In this document: piece by piece, positions 7,578-15,919 of the stretch
How the letters are laid out: each line of letters begins with the position of its first letter
Numbering within the stretch: the stretch's first letter is position 1
NCBI GenBank assembly: GCA_023443225.1
Contig: JAEZVF010000091.1
Coordinates: forward strand, 31,364 to 95,363
Direction: 5' to 3'
Source: Bacillota bacterium
GTDB lineage: Bacteria > Bacillota > Clostridia > Lachnospirales > Lachnospiraceae
DNA: 64,000 nt
The notes under the pieces: model-generated
Told to the model about the DNA's origin: nothing
What the model saw: only the letters and a program-made list of their open reading frames with translations
The model's database searches: none
Made by a program: the position numbers and the translations under genes

Positions 7578-8786
7578 TCAGTTCTTGTCCTCTCCAGCAA
7601 AGGTACTGACTTCTGGTAGTCTGGTCTTTAAAAATTCATATTCTGTTGCAGCCTCTTTGTCCTCTGGATATAATTTTATATACTCAGTCATAAGTTGGTA
7701 AGCCTTACTATAATCACCTATGTTTTCATAAGCTATAATCTCATTCTGTTTCAGAGCTTGATCTAAGAAAATGTCTTTATACTCCAATCCTTTCTGAATA
7801 TAAGATAGAGCCTCTTCGTATTGCTCCTGCTTTATAAGACACATTCCAATCTGATTGTATACCGATGCCGTCTTCACGGTTGTTGTATCCTCAATAAACA
7901 TTTTATAGTTGTTTATGGCTGATTTATAATCTTCTTTTTCTTCGTAAATACCGCCCAAATAGAAATATGCTGCCACAAAACCATTCTTAAATGCCTCACC
8001 AAATTCCTTTATTGCCACATCATAATCTTCTTTATAATAATGTATTTTAGCTAGATTAAATTTATCTTCCTGTGTTTTTACTGTGATTTTTTCAGCTTCA
8101 TCCAACACAGCTTTGGCACCCTCTGTATCCTTTAATTCTAACAACAAGAAGTACTTACCAAAATAATAATCATACTTTGATTTATCGAAAGATATCGCTT
8201 TATCATAATCAGCTAAACTTTTTTTGGAATCACTCAGTTTACGATAAACAAAGGCTCTGCTGTTATAAATAGCCGCATCCTTGGTATTCTCTTCAAGAAT
8301 AGCGGAATATGTATCTGCCGCTTCTTTATAATATCCTGCTGCTTCCTGCGCATTTGCTTTATAATATAAGATATCCATATTCAAATCGCTTAATTCATCA
8401 ATTTTAAGCGCCGTATCAAATTGTTGAATTGCTTCAGCATATTGATGGGCTTTTAAAAATGCAATTCCTTTACCCCGATAAGCCATCTTATTATTTTTTT
8501 TCACAATGGCATTGTCTTTCTTTAGAATCGCCTTATCGAAGCTAAGTAAAGCTTTATCTCCTTTTCCAAGCATAATCAAAGTCATTCCGTAATTAATGTA
8601 ATATTCTGCCCGCTCCGGATTAATCTCAATTGCTTTCGCAAAATTTACTTCTGCTTCGGTATAATTACCATTATTAAAATATTTCATACCTTCTTTATAA
8701 TAACTACCGGAGGATTTACTGCATCCACTTAGCAGTCCTACTATTAATATTAAAAAAATCACATGTTTTACATTAAATCTATTCAT
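7578..8786 (-). CDS. TPR-repeat lipoprotein
   Basis: A 402-residue protein with a lipoprotein signal: basic start, hydrophobic core and lipobox LLSGC at about 18-22, so it is expected on the outer face of the membrane. The remainder is a run of tetratricopeptide repeats (for example YYKEGMKYFNNGNYTEAEVN, then AEYYINYGMTLIMLGKGDKA and several more to about residue 385), which form a protein-protein interaction scaffold. The specific partner is unknown. It lies between hflX and a membrane zinc-ribbon gene, all co-directional with short gaps, which suggests co-transcription but not necessarily a shared function. A ribosome site AGGAG precedes the ATG. Confidence 0.85.
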   Translation of the reverse strand: MNRFNVKHVIFLILIVGLLSGCSKSSGSYYKEGMKYFNNGNYTEAEVNFAKAIEINPERAEYYINYGMTLIMLGKGDKALLSFDKAILKKDNAIVKKNNKMAYRGKGIAFLKAHQYAEAIQQFDTALKIDELSDLNMDILYYKANAQEAAGYYKEAADTYSAILEENTKDAAIYNSRAFVYRKLSDSKKSLADYDKAISFDKSKYDYYFGKYFLLLELKDTEGAKAVLDEAEKITVKTQEDKFNLAKIHYYKEDYDVAIKEFGEAFKNGFVAAYFYLGGIYEEKEDYKSAINNYKMFIEDTTTVKTASVYNQIGMCLIKQEQYEEALSYIQKGLEYKDIFLDQALKQNEIIAYENIGDYSKAYQLMTEYIKLYPEDKEAATEYEFLKTRLPEVSTFAGEDKN

Positions 8787-8840
8787 AATTGGCTCCTATC
8801 CGACTATTTTTTCTTTTTTCAATATAGTAAGAATATGATG

Positions 8841-9398
8841 TCAATTCTTTAGCAAAGAACCACAGTATTCACATTCGCTGACACTACCTAATAATACTTT
8901 GTTAGATGCCCCACAGCCTTTACAGATAACCGAAGAATATTCTAGTTTCATCTGTGTGTTAACCGTAAAATTAACCGTTTCACCGTTGGAAAACACCACA
9001 CAATTATTGCTATAATCAATATATGTATTAATAAAAAAGCCACGCTTAATCATCTCTTCAACATTCTTCTTTACAGCATCCATGGATGATCCGACACTGG
9101 ATGCTAACTGACCGAGGGAATGAATTGGATCTGCCGACAAGATAGGAGAATAACATCGAAATAAACGAATAAGCTTACTTCTCTTTAGTCCTTTTAAAAA
9201 AATAATTATAGCTACCATGGTAAGTATTGCAAATGCGATTTGGATTGACCTCATAATCTTCCATTTGTCAATTGTTATATAAAGAAATGTACCCCCAAAC
9301 ATGAAGATTAGAAAAGCTCCTATTATAATTTGAATTTTACTGATTACCGAATTAATAATGATCGTAGATGTAGATTTAACTTTCACATTCTGATTCAT
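8841..9398 (-). CDS. Membrane protein with winged-helix-like segment and C-terminal zinc ribbon, function unknown
   Basis: A 185-residue protein I do not recognise. Two hydrophobic segments (about 20-42 and 50-70) form a hairpin in the membrane. The middle (about 88-130, DPIHSLGQLASSVGSS then MDAVKKNVEEMIKRGFF) has the pattern of a winged-helix module. The C-terminus carries CKGCG and CEYCG, a four-cysteine zinc ribbon. The cytoplasmic portion could bind nucleic acid or protein. It is the first gene of the likely operon leading to the TPR lipoprotein and hflX. GGGGGAG lies 12 nt before the ATG, a long but acceptable spacing. Confidence 0.7.
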   Translation of the reverse strand: MNQNVKVKSTSTIIINSVISKIQIIIGAFLIFMFGGTFLYITIDKWKIMRSIQIAFAILTMVAIIIFLKGLKRSKLIRLFRCYSPILSADPIHSLGQLASSVGSSMDAVKKNVEEMIKRGFFINTYIDYSNNCVVFSNGETVNFTVNTQMKLEYSSVICKGCGASNKVLLGSVSECEYCGSLLKN

Positions 9399-9469
9399 GT
9401 CTTTATTTCTCCCCCATTTTCAAACTTCACCCTTAGAAATGACTTAACTAATACTATATAAGGTTTCTC

Positions 9470-9497
9470 AAAAAATACCCCACCATATGGTGAGGTA
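9470..9497 (-). terminator. Terminator after the GH2 gene
   Basis: The arms 9476-9484 and 9489-9497 pair over 9 bp around ATAT. On the minus strand six T residues follow (complement of 9470-9475). It ends the GH2 transcript 80 bp after its stop codon. Confidence 0.88.
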
Positions 9498-9576
9498 TAC
9501 TATTATTATAATTCTCTGTGACATTTTAAGCAAGGCTTATTCTGGAATTTATAAATAATTTACTATAGAAATTCTA

Positions 9577-11367
9577 TCACTGAAACGGCACATCAATCTT
9601 TGTGATTTTACAAACCTTCCTGTCATACGTGAATAATCCATTTACCTCATCCTCTACATCAGAAAGCTGTGTAAACACTGCTGCCGATAGTCCTTTCTTA
9701 ATGGATGGACAGATTTCATCACGATAAAGTTTCCTAATAGCGTTATTTAATTCCTTACGATTGTGGTATTTTCGGTAACCATAGATATGATTAGAGTAAG
9801 AATGTTTCGTGATATAGCAAGCATATCCACCAAATTCCGATAATACAAAGGCTCTTTCTTCCGGTTCAACCTCAATTTTGCGGAAATAATTATGGATGCT
9901 TTTGAAATCTCCTCCCTGTTGGTCAAACCATCCACTGGCATGATCAATCAGCCTGCTTTTATCCATTCTGCGAATGAAACGAACCGCTTTATTCGCCTCA
10001 AACTGCCCCCATCCTTCATTAAAGGGTACCCACACAGCGATCGATGGACAGTTATATAAATGCTCTACTGTCTTTTTGCACTCGGATATCCATTCCTGTC
10101 TGCCATCTTTATTTTCCCTGGAAAACAAGCGGTAGCAATTATCTTTAATCCAACCAGTGAATTTTGGAAATAAGGTAGGAAAATAACCTAATGCTGCCAT
10201 ATTGTAATTGCCACCACCGTTAACCATATCCTGCCAAACAATCATACCTAAACGGTCACAATGATAATACCAGCGGAGCGGTTCGATTTTAATATGCTTA
10301 CGAAGCATATTAAACCCTAATTCTTTCGCCATCTGAATATCAAATATCATGGCTTCGTCACTAGGTGCTGTATATAACCCATCTGGCCAATAACCCTGAT
10401 CCAACAGACCATTTTGAAAATATGGCTGATCATTTAAAAATATTCTTACGATGCCAGCCGAATCTTTCTTTATTTCATACTTTCTCATTGCAAAATAACT
10501 CTCCACTCTGTCATGACCTGCAGTAATCACCAAATCATATAAGAATGGAGTTTCTGGAGTCCATAAGATGGGTTCGTCCAAAGAAATCGTCACTTTTGTT
10601 TGTATACTTGATACAGATTTAATTACCTTCTGATCTACCAGGATATCTATTGTAAATGTTGCATTCTTTTCCTCTGTGTTCCCATTCTTTAAAGCAATTA
10701 TGATTTCAACTTGATTTTCATCCACCAAGGGGGTGATTTTTAAAGCTTTTATATAAGTATCGGGAACCCACTCCATCCAGACAGTCTGCCAGATACCACT
10801 CTGTGCCGTATAAAACATACCGCCGTTTTCTAATTTCTGTTTCCCTCTGCTATGATAAGAAGTGTCACTACTATCCGTCACCTTCAGTGTAAGATAGTTA
10901 TCCCCTTCTACAATTTTATCTGTTATGTCAAGGGAAAAAGGGAGATAGCCTCCTATATGGTCGGCTGCTTTCATGTGATTTATAAACACTTCACAGAATT
11001 GATCCACAGCACCAAAATGAAGAATGCACCGTTTACCATCTTCTACTTTATTAATCGGAAGGACTTTTTCATACCATAAATACTCCGATGGTAATAGTTG
11101 TCTATTTACCTCGGATAAAACACTTTCTGGCGAAAAAGGTACTAATATTCGTTCATCGAACTTCTCAGGTTTTTGATTGCTATTTGTAATGGAATAATCC
11201 CAATATCCATTTAATATCACATAATTATCTCTCTTTAATTGCGGTCTCGGATACTCTTTCAGTAATGAATCCGGGTCCAAGTTTTCTCCCCACTGCGTAT
11301 ATAGTTGGTGGGTTGTCTGTTTCTTATTGCTAAAACCCATCGTACTCATTGCTTCTCTAAGTTTCAT
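9577..11367 (-). CDS. Glycoside hydrolase family 2 enzyme
   Basis: A 596-residue intracellular glycosidase with the GH2 layout: sugar-binding jelly roll (about 40-205), immunoglobulin-like domain (about 205-300) and TIM barrel. The acid/base is E451 in VPFNEGWGQFE and the nucleophile is probably E511 in VLSEFGG. No signal peptide is seen. The protein is much shorter than LacZ, so the specificity (beta-galactosidase, beta-glucuronidase, beta-mannosidase or another exo-activity) cannot be assigned. The open frame extends eight codons further, but AAGGGGGAT before the ATG at 11367 marks the start. The gene is monocistronic, with a terminator directly behind it and no transporter alongside. Confidence 0.88.
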   Translation of the reverse strand: MKLREAMSTMGFSNKKQTTHQLYTQWGENLDPDSLLKEYPRPQLKRDNYVILNGYWDYSITNSNQKPEKFDERILVPFSPESVLSEVNRQLLPSEYLWYEKVLPINKVEDGKRCILHFGAVDQFCEVFINHMKAADHIGGYLPFSLDITDKIVEGDNYLTLKVTDSSDTSYHSRGKQKLENGGMFYTAQSGIWQTVWMEWVPDTYIKALKITPLVDENQVEIIIALKNGNTEEKNATFTIDILVDQKVIKSVSSIQTKVTISLDEPILWTPETPFLYDLVITAGHDRVESYFAMRKYEIKKDSAGIVRIFLNDQPYFQNGLLDQGYWPDGLYTAPSDEAMIFDIQMAKELGFNMLRKHIKIEPLRWYYHCDRLGMIVWQDMVNGGGNYNMAALGYFPTLFPKFTGWIKDNCYRLFSRENKDGRQEWISECKKTVEHLYNCPSIAVWVPFNEGWGQFEANKAVRFIRRMDKSRLIDHASGWFDQQGGDFKSIHNYFRKIEVEPEERAFVLSEFGGYACYITKHSYSNHIYGYRKYHNRKELNNAIRKLYRDEICPSIKKGLSAAVFTQLSDVEDEVNGLFTYDRKVCKITKIDVPFQ

Positions 11368-11667
11368 ACAATCCCCCTTATATATAGGCATTTACGATAC
11401 TCTCTTTTTGTGTCCATTAATATTCCTGTATTCTCGCAAATACCTAATCATGATTTTACCATTTCAGGTCACTACCATTTTATTCCTTCGAGACAAATAA
11501 ATCAAATCTAATTTACCTGCTATAGTATTATATGTAAATAGATAACTATACGCGATAATATAAATTTCCAAATATTGTATTTTGCAATTGTCTTATAGTA
11601 CAGGAAGTGTTAAACTAATTATATCAAAGTTAACTATGAGATTATGGGAGGACAGGTTATAAGTAAT
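11368..11667. other. Divergent intergenic region
   Basis: About 300 AT-rich bases between the GH2 gene (minus) and the gene at 11668 (plus). It must hold both promoters. I see several TATAAT-like strings but no confident -35/-10 pair, operator or RNA. Confidence 0.4.
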
Positions 11668-12270
11668 ATGAAAAAGATATCGGTTGAAGAAGAAGTTTTA
11701 AACTACTTACAAAATAAATATGGAAAAGATGTACCCTTTCATATCCTGGCTGCTAATTGCCAGAGTATGTTTTCCAAATCCCGGGAATCAAGAGCCGTAT
11801 CCGAAAGATTTCCCAATGAAGTAATTACCATTATTAAGTACAAAAAATATGGAAAATCCCATATAGAAGATAATTATATAGAAATATGCAGACGTGATGA
11901 AATCAGCCGGGCATATGCAGATTTAATCCATGGCATTTATCCAAACTATACTGTTCAAATACATTCTTTAATACCAGTAGTTACTGTATTACCAAGCGAT
12001 ATCCATATGCATACGCCGGTTGATGAAATTATTCATCGAAAAGAACTCATAAATGCAATGATTACTATAAATGTTGAGGATGATGTTAATAAAAAAGAAG
12101 AAAAATTAATCGCAATGATGGATTTAATTAAACAAGAGCTTGGAGGCTTAAGTATGTATATTGCTTACTGCACAAACATCAACGACAGAGCTACGAAATA
12201 TCTATCCGGATATGTTAGCTTTGATGATAATTTTGATTTGTCAAAAGTCAGGTGGCAATCCTTCGAATAA
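11668..12270 (+). CDS. Unrecognised 200-residue cytoplasmic protein
   Basis: I do not recognise the family. There is no signal peptide or membrane segment; the protein is mixed alpha/beta by appearance, with Lys/Glu-rich helices and one cysteine-bearing segment (AANCQSMFSK). An ATG at 11644 opens the frame eight codons earlier, but its only nearby GGGAGG (about 11647-11652) lies after it, so the ATG at 11668 is preferred even though the spacing (15 nt) is long. The gene precedes a Ser-hydrolase gene by 62 bp on the same strand and the two are probably co-transcribed, which makes a functional link plausible. No further role can be claimed. Confidence 0.7.
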   Translation: MKKISVEEEVLNYLQNKYGKDVPFHILAANCQSMFSKSRESRAVSERFPNEVITIIKYKKYGKSHIEDNYIEICRRDEISRAYADLIHGIYPNYTVQIHSLIPVVTVLPSDIHMHTPVDEIIHRKELINAMITINVEDDVNKKEEKLIAMMDLIKQELGGLSMYIAYCTNINDRATKYLSGYVSFDDNFDLSKVRWQSFE

Positions 12271-12332
12271 TAAGCCAGATTTCTCATATGATTTTCGTTA
12301 GGAAATAAAACTACAAATTGGAGGATATCGGT

Positions 12333-13472
12333 GTGGATAATGTAAATAAAAAAGTTACAAATTACAATGATTCAAGTGCTAATGAGGCCACTATATTGAA
12401 TTTACTTATGTATTTTGACTTATCTGCTTTTAATAATACGAATGGTGATTACCACACAATAGATGACGCGTTTACCAAAATTCGTGCTAATTTTGATAGC
12501 TATATTACCAAGCAAAACGATAAAGCCTTGCCTGAATACTTTACTACTATCGAAGCTTATATTAAATATCACCCTGAATTATTAGACTATACCATATCAA
12601 ATGTTTCCACAAATGACTTAAGGTATTCCGGAGTCAGAGGGTTGAATGCTGCAGCTTTTTCAAAAACTAAAATGGATAGATCGAGGACAATTACCGTCGT
12701 ATTCAGAGGAACCGCCTCCGGTGAATGGTACGATAATGGACAAGAGCTGGGTGGTATAGATGTTGGAGACAATAAAGAATCGTTACAGCAGAAAGAAGCA
12801 TTGAGATATTTTGAGGATACTTATAAAGAATTAAGGATTAAGAAGAAAGATACCCTTATATTAACGGGTCATTCCAAAGGTGGAACAAAAATCCAGTACA
12901 TCATGATGATGTCCCTTTATGCTGATGATATTCATATGGTTTATTCCTCAGATGGTCAGGGCTTCAGCCCAGAAGCTATGAAACATTTTAAGAATAAACT
13001 TGGAAATAAGTTTTATAAAAGAAGTAATAACATAGTAAACGTATCAGCAGATAATGATTATGTTAATGTACTTGGATACAGTTTAATTCCCAAGGAAAAT
13101 AATTATTATTTTAAAGCATCCTGTAAATGGCTATACAAAAACCACTATCCCCATGTAATATTTCAAAAAGATGGCTCCTTCAAACAACTAAAAGAAAATC
13201 CTCATGAACCTGGTCTCTGGGGACGAATCGTACATAATGCATCCAATAAAGTCATGGGTCTTCCGGCAAAGGAACGCAATGAGATAACCATCGGTATGAT
13301 GACCATTGCTCAAAGGGTTCTTGGTAGAGGAGCTCCAATTAACAAAGAGAAAATGAACAACCTTTTGATGTTTACTTCTGCTATAAAATCAATGGGATAT
13401 TTAACTTGCGCTACTTTTGAAACATTGACACAGCAGTTCTTTGTTGCTGCCCATTTTATATGGTTTATTTAA
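12333..13472 (+). CDS. Alpha/beta-hydrolase, lipase-like (DUF2974/Mbeg1-like)
   Basis: A 379-residue protein starting at GTG 12333, with GGAGG 8 nt upstream (the open frame begins at a TTG five codons earlier). The strand TITVVFRGTASGEWYDN (about 119-135) is the oxyanion/core strand typical of lipase-3 and DUF2974 proteins, and LTGHSKGG (178-185) is the nucleophile elbow with Ser181. The catalytic Asp may lie in SADNDYVNVLG and a His in NHYPHVIF (inference). No signal peptide is present; the C-terminus is mildly hydrophobic. The substrate is unknown; relatives are often annotated as lipases and some act as secreted effectors. The last 8 bp overlap tail to tail with the coiled-coil gene on the other strand. 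Confidence 0.75.
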   Translation: MDNVNKKVTNYNDSSANEATILNLLMYFDLSAFNNTNGDYHTIDDAFTKIRANFDSYITKQNDKALPEYFTTIEAYIKYHPELLDYTISNVSTNDLRYSGVRGLNAAAFSKTKMDRSRTITVVFRGTASGEWYDNGQELGGIDVGDNKESLQQKEALRYFEDTYKELRIKKKDTLILTGHSKGGTKIQYIMMMSLYADDIHMVYSSDGQGFSPEAMKHFKNKLGNKFYKRSNNIVNVSADNDYVNVLGYSLIPKENNYYFKASCKWLYKNHYPHVIFQKDGSFKQLKENPHEPGLWGRIVHNASNKVMGLPAKERNEITIGMMTIAQRVLGRGAPINKEKMNNLLMFTSAIKSMGYLTCATFETLTQQFFVAAHFIWFI

Positions 13473-14415
13473 ATTCGTCCACAAGAATGCCTTTGAGATC
13501 TTCCTCAATTGCCTTCATTTTTTCGATAACATTTATCAATTCAGTATGCAATTTCTCCTGTTCGCTGTCGGATTCCTGTATTTCCTTAATATCTTTTTTA
13601 ACCTTATTTAAGCCATACTCTTTGTCTTTTGCTTCTTTCTCTTCCAGTTCTTCTGCTTGTTTCTCGGCAGCCTCTTTCTCTTCTTTAAGCTTTTCATCAA
13701 TATTTTCTTTTGTCTGTTGCAAAATAGTTGCAACCACTTCCTTATTTGCTGCTTCCATGATCTTAGCGGCTTCTATTTGGGCATCTGTCATAGGATGCGA
13801 TTTTAGTAATTCCAGTTTGATGGCGATAATGGATTGTCCTTCATTTACAATTCCCTTACTGGCATTATCAAAGCGTTCCTGCCAAGTCTCTTCCATCGTA
13901 TCATATTCTAAAGCTGACTTTTGATACTCCGTTAATTCTTTTATATTACTAAGTTGATTCATTTCATCTTCCGTCAAAGTTGCAAAGGGATCCATGCTCT
14001 TTCTTAATAACCCAAGTTCTTTTTCCTGCTCACTATCCTCTGTAATGTGGTAAGAATCTTTTAGGTTCTGGCGTAGCTTTTGAACTTTTTCCAATTCCGT
14101 CCTTGCAATTCCAGCTTCCTCTTCAAATTTCGTCATATTACTACGACGTGATGCTAGATTGTTGTCTGTTTCTATATCTTTCTTAAATTGATCTAGGATA
14201 CCTTTTAAAGCCTTTTTCTGATTCTTTACATGCTTTTCGGCGAGAATATCCTGTTGTGACAAAATATTTAAATTACCTGCAAATACAGAATTACTGCTTG
14301 CCTTATCCCCTTTTGTTCTTTTGTTAGATAAAACGGAATTCTGTCTGTTTTCATCCGCTATATTTATACTTACATTATTACGTGATTGTGAACATTCATG
14401 GTTCCTTACCCTCAT
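13465..14415 (-). CDS. Long coiled-coil protein, function unknown
   Basis: A 316-residue, highly charged protein. After a polar, probably disordered N-terminus (about 1-65), almost all of the rest has heptad character, including a Glu/Lys-rich stretch around 235-275 (EKLKEEKEAAEKQAEELEEK). There is no signal peptide, membrane segment or enzymatic motif. GGGGGAT 7-8 nt before the ATG supports the start. It converges with the lipase-like gene and their stop codons overlap (13465-13472). Its role could be structural or as a partner or chaperone; nothing in the sequence decides. The serine-rich open frame on the plus strand here is its shadow. Confidence 0.75.
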   Translation of the reverse strand: MRVRNHECSQSRNNVSINIADENRQNSVLSNKRTKGDKASSNSVFAGNLNILSQQDILAEKHVKNQKKALKGILDQFKKDIETDNNLASRRSNMTKFEEEAGIARTELEKVQKLRQNLKDSYHITEDSEQEKELGLLRKSMDPFATLTEDEMNQLSNIKELTEYQKSALEYDTMEETWQERFDNASKGIVNEGQSIIAIKLELLKSHPMTDAQIEAAKIMEAANKEVVATILQQTKENIDEKLKEEKEAAEKQAEELEEKEAKDKEYGLNKVKKDIKEIQESDSEQEKLHTELINVIEKMKAIEEDLKGILVDEFK

Positions 14416-14617
14416 TATTTATCCCCCTAACCTGGTTTAAGAATTGGTTTTTATCTTAATATAGTAGTGCATATGAAATACCTGCTAACCTATTCATCGG
14501 AATAAAAGGCAATAAAGTTAATATGCTTTTTCAAAAATCTTCCATGATACATAAATCAATTTGTACACTCATATGATATAAAAACTGTATAAACAGTGAT
14601 TATAAAAAGGAGGCAAT

Positions 14618-15169
14618 TTGGACTTTCAACAAAGTAAAACTTTTGCTAATCTGCAAATTGCATATGAGAATGAACTACAAACAAGTACCAAGTTTGAGAT
14701 GTTCGGTAACCAGGCGCGGGAAGAAGTACTGATAGAAATTGGTGAAGCTTTCGATATTATTTCAAGAAATGAGATTTTTATAGCAAATAGACTTCGTACC
14801 CTTATTAAAGGCCGAGTAACTGATACAGAAGAGAATTTACAGGAAGCCAAATTAGATGAGGAAAATGCAGCCAATAATATTTATCTTGCATTTTCTCAAA
14901 TCGCCCAAGAAGAAGGTTATAACGACATTGCCTCACTATTTAATGGTATTGCCAACATCAAATTGAATCATATATTAACGCTACAAACATTTCAGACGAA
15001 TCTTCAGAATAATGAGTTGTTCTGTAAACCGCAAGAAGGAGTATGGATATGTATGGGCTGTGGAAACATCTTAACCGGATTCTGTGCACCGGACATATGT
15101 CCCATCTGCCAGTTTCCTCAAGGCTATTATAGACTACTTTCTTACTATTCCGCTAACCCACCTGTTTAA
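14618..15169 (+). CDS. Rubrerythrin-like protein with altered di-iron ligands
   Basis: A 183-residue protein, TTG start with AAGGAGG just upstream (4-nt spacing). The N-terminal two-thirds has the repeated helix pattern of rubrerythrin's ferritin-like bundle (AYENELQTS, AFSQIAQEEGYNDIASLF). The C-terminus is a rubredoxin-type ribbon (CMGCGN, CPICQFPQGYY). Rubrerythrins reduce hydrogen peroxide in anaerobes. Two usual ligand motifs are changed: the first ExxH reads NEIFIA (His lost) and the second reads NIKLNH (Glu replaced by Lys). The di-iron site may therefore be absent or use other residues, and the function may not be peroxidase. The gene stands alone, upstream of hsp20. Confidence 0.8.
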   Translation: MDFQQSKTFANLQIAYENELQTSTKFEMFGNQAREEVLIEIGEAFDIISRNEIFIANRLRTLIKGRVTDTEENLQEAKLDEENAANNIYLAFSQIAQEEGYNDIASLFNGIANIKLNHILTLQTFQTNLQNNELFCKPQEGVWICMGCGNILTGFCAPDICPICQFPQGYYRLLSYYSANPPV

Positions 15170-15266
15170 AAATGCCAGATATCATAATTTAATAGATCAT
15201 GTAAGGCTTAAAATACACAAATCCAAACGTAATCAGACCTACCTTAATTGTGAATAATTTGTGAAA

Positions 15267-15293
15267 TTAGCACTCGCCTCTTGACAGTGTTAA
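15267..15293 (+). promoter_or_regulatory. CIRCE operator (HrcA binding site)
   Basis: TTAGCACTC, a 9-bp spacer and CAGTGTTAA match the CIRCE inverted repeat (TTAGCACTC-N9-GAGTGCTAA) with a perfect left arm and two differences in the right arm. It overlaps the -35 element of the hsp20 promoter, the standard position for repression by HrcA. Confidence 0.9.
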
Positions 15294-15309
15294 TTGTGCA
15301 TGTTATATT
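15281..15309 (+). promoter_or_regulatory. Sigma-A promoter of hsp20
   Basis: TTGACA at 15281-15286, a 17-bp spacer and TATATT at 15304-15309. The gene start is 60 bp downstream. The -35 lies inside the CIRCE element, so transcription should be heat-inducible by HrcA release. Confidence 0.85.
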
Positions 15310-15368
15310 ACATATAGAACAAGCAAACAAAATACAATTTGATATTTATTATTTAAGGAGGAATGATT

Positions 15369-15794
15369 ATGTTATTACCAAGAATTTTTGATAGTACCTT
15401 TACTGATAGCTTTTTTGATGATATGTTTTCATTGCCGATGAAATTTACAACTTCAAATTGGATGAAGACTGATGTTTCCGATCTGGGTGACAATTACCAA
15501 TTGGAGATTGAACTGCCTGGTTATGAGAAAAAAGATATCCAGGCAAACTTAGAAAATGGATATCTAACAATATCAGCAGAAAAAAACGAAACGAAAGAAG
15601 AAAATGACAAACAAGGAAAACTAGTTAGAAAAGAACGTTACAGCGGATGTTGCAAAAGAAACTTCTATGTTGGAGATTCTCTTAAGGAAGAAGACTTTCA
15701 GGCATCCATTGAAAATGGTATCTTAAGAGTGGTCTTCCCGAAAGATAATGCAGTTGAAAGAGTAAAAGATAAAAAATATATAGAAATAAGATAA
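15369..15794 (+). CDS. Small heat-shock protein, Hsp20/alpha-crystallin family
   Basis: A 141-residue holdase that binds unfolding proteins in the cytoplasm. The alpha-crystallin domain runs from about residue 33 (DVSDLGDNYQLEIELPGY) to about 130, with the characteristic GILRVVFPK near the end (the AxLxxGVL-equivalent) and a C-terminal KYIEIR, an I-x-I type tail. AAGGAGG is only 1 nt from the ATG at 15363 but 7 nt from the ATG at 15369, so I take the latter. A promoter overlapped by a CIRCE operator lies directly upstream, placing the gene in the HrcA heat-shock regulon. Confidence 0.95.
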   Translation: MLLPRIFDSTFTDSFFDDMFSLPMKFTTSNWMKTDVSDLGDNYQLEIELPGYEKKDIQANLENGYLTISAEKNETKEENDKQGKLVRKERYSGCCKRNFYVGDSLKEEDFQASIENGILRVVFPKDNAVERVKDKKYIEIR

Positions 15795-15818
15795 ATCACA
15801 ATCCAAATTTAAGATTCC

Positions 15819-15878
15819 ATAACTTGTGCCTGATACTATCTTTGGCAGCTACCAAAGATAGCATCAGGCACAAGTTAT
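15819..15878. repeat. Long intergenic hairpin between hsp20 and the copper cluster
   Basis: The 27-nt arms 15819-15845 and 15852-15878 pair with a single mismatch around a 6-nt loop. It lies between converging genes and may terminate both, although no T-run follows on either strand. See the findings on the hairpin family. Confidence 0.85.
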
Positions 15879-15919
15879 GATTGATAAAGTATTCAACCAA
15901 CAGAACTGATACTGCATTA

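Noticed and set aside
13460..13924. 154-codon Ser/Phe-rich plus-strand frame
   Set aside because: Mirror of the Glu/Lys/Ala-rich coiled-coil gene on the minus strand; no ribosome site.
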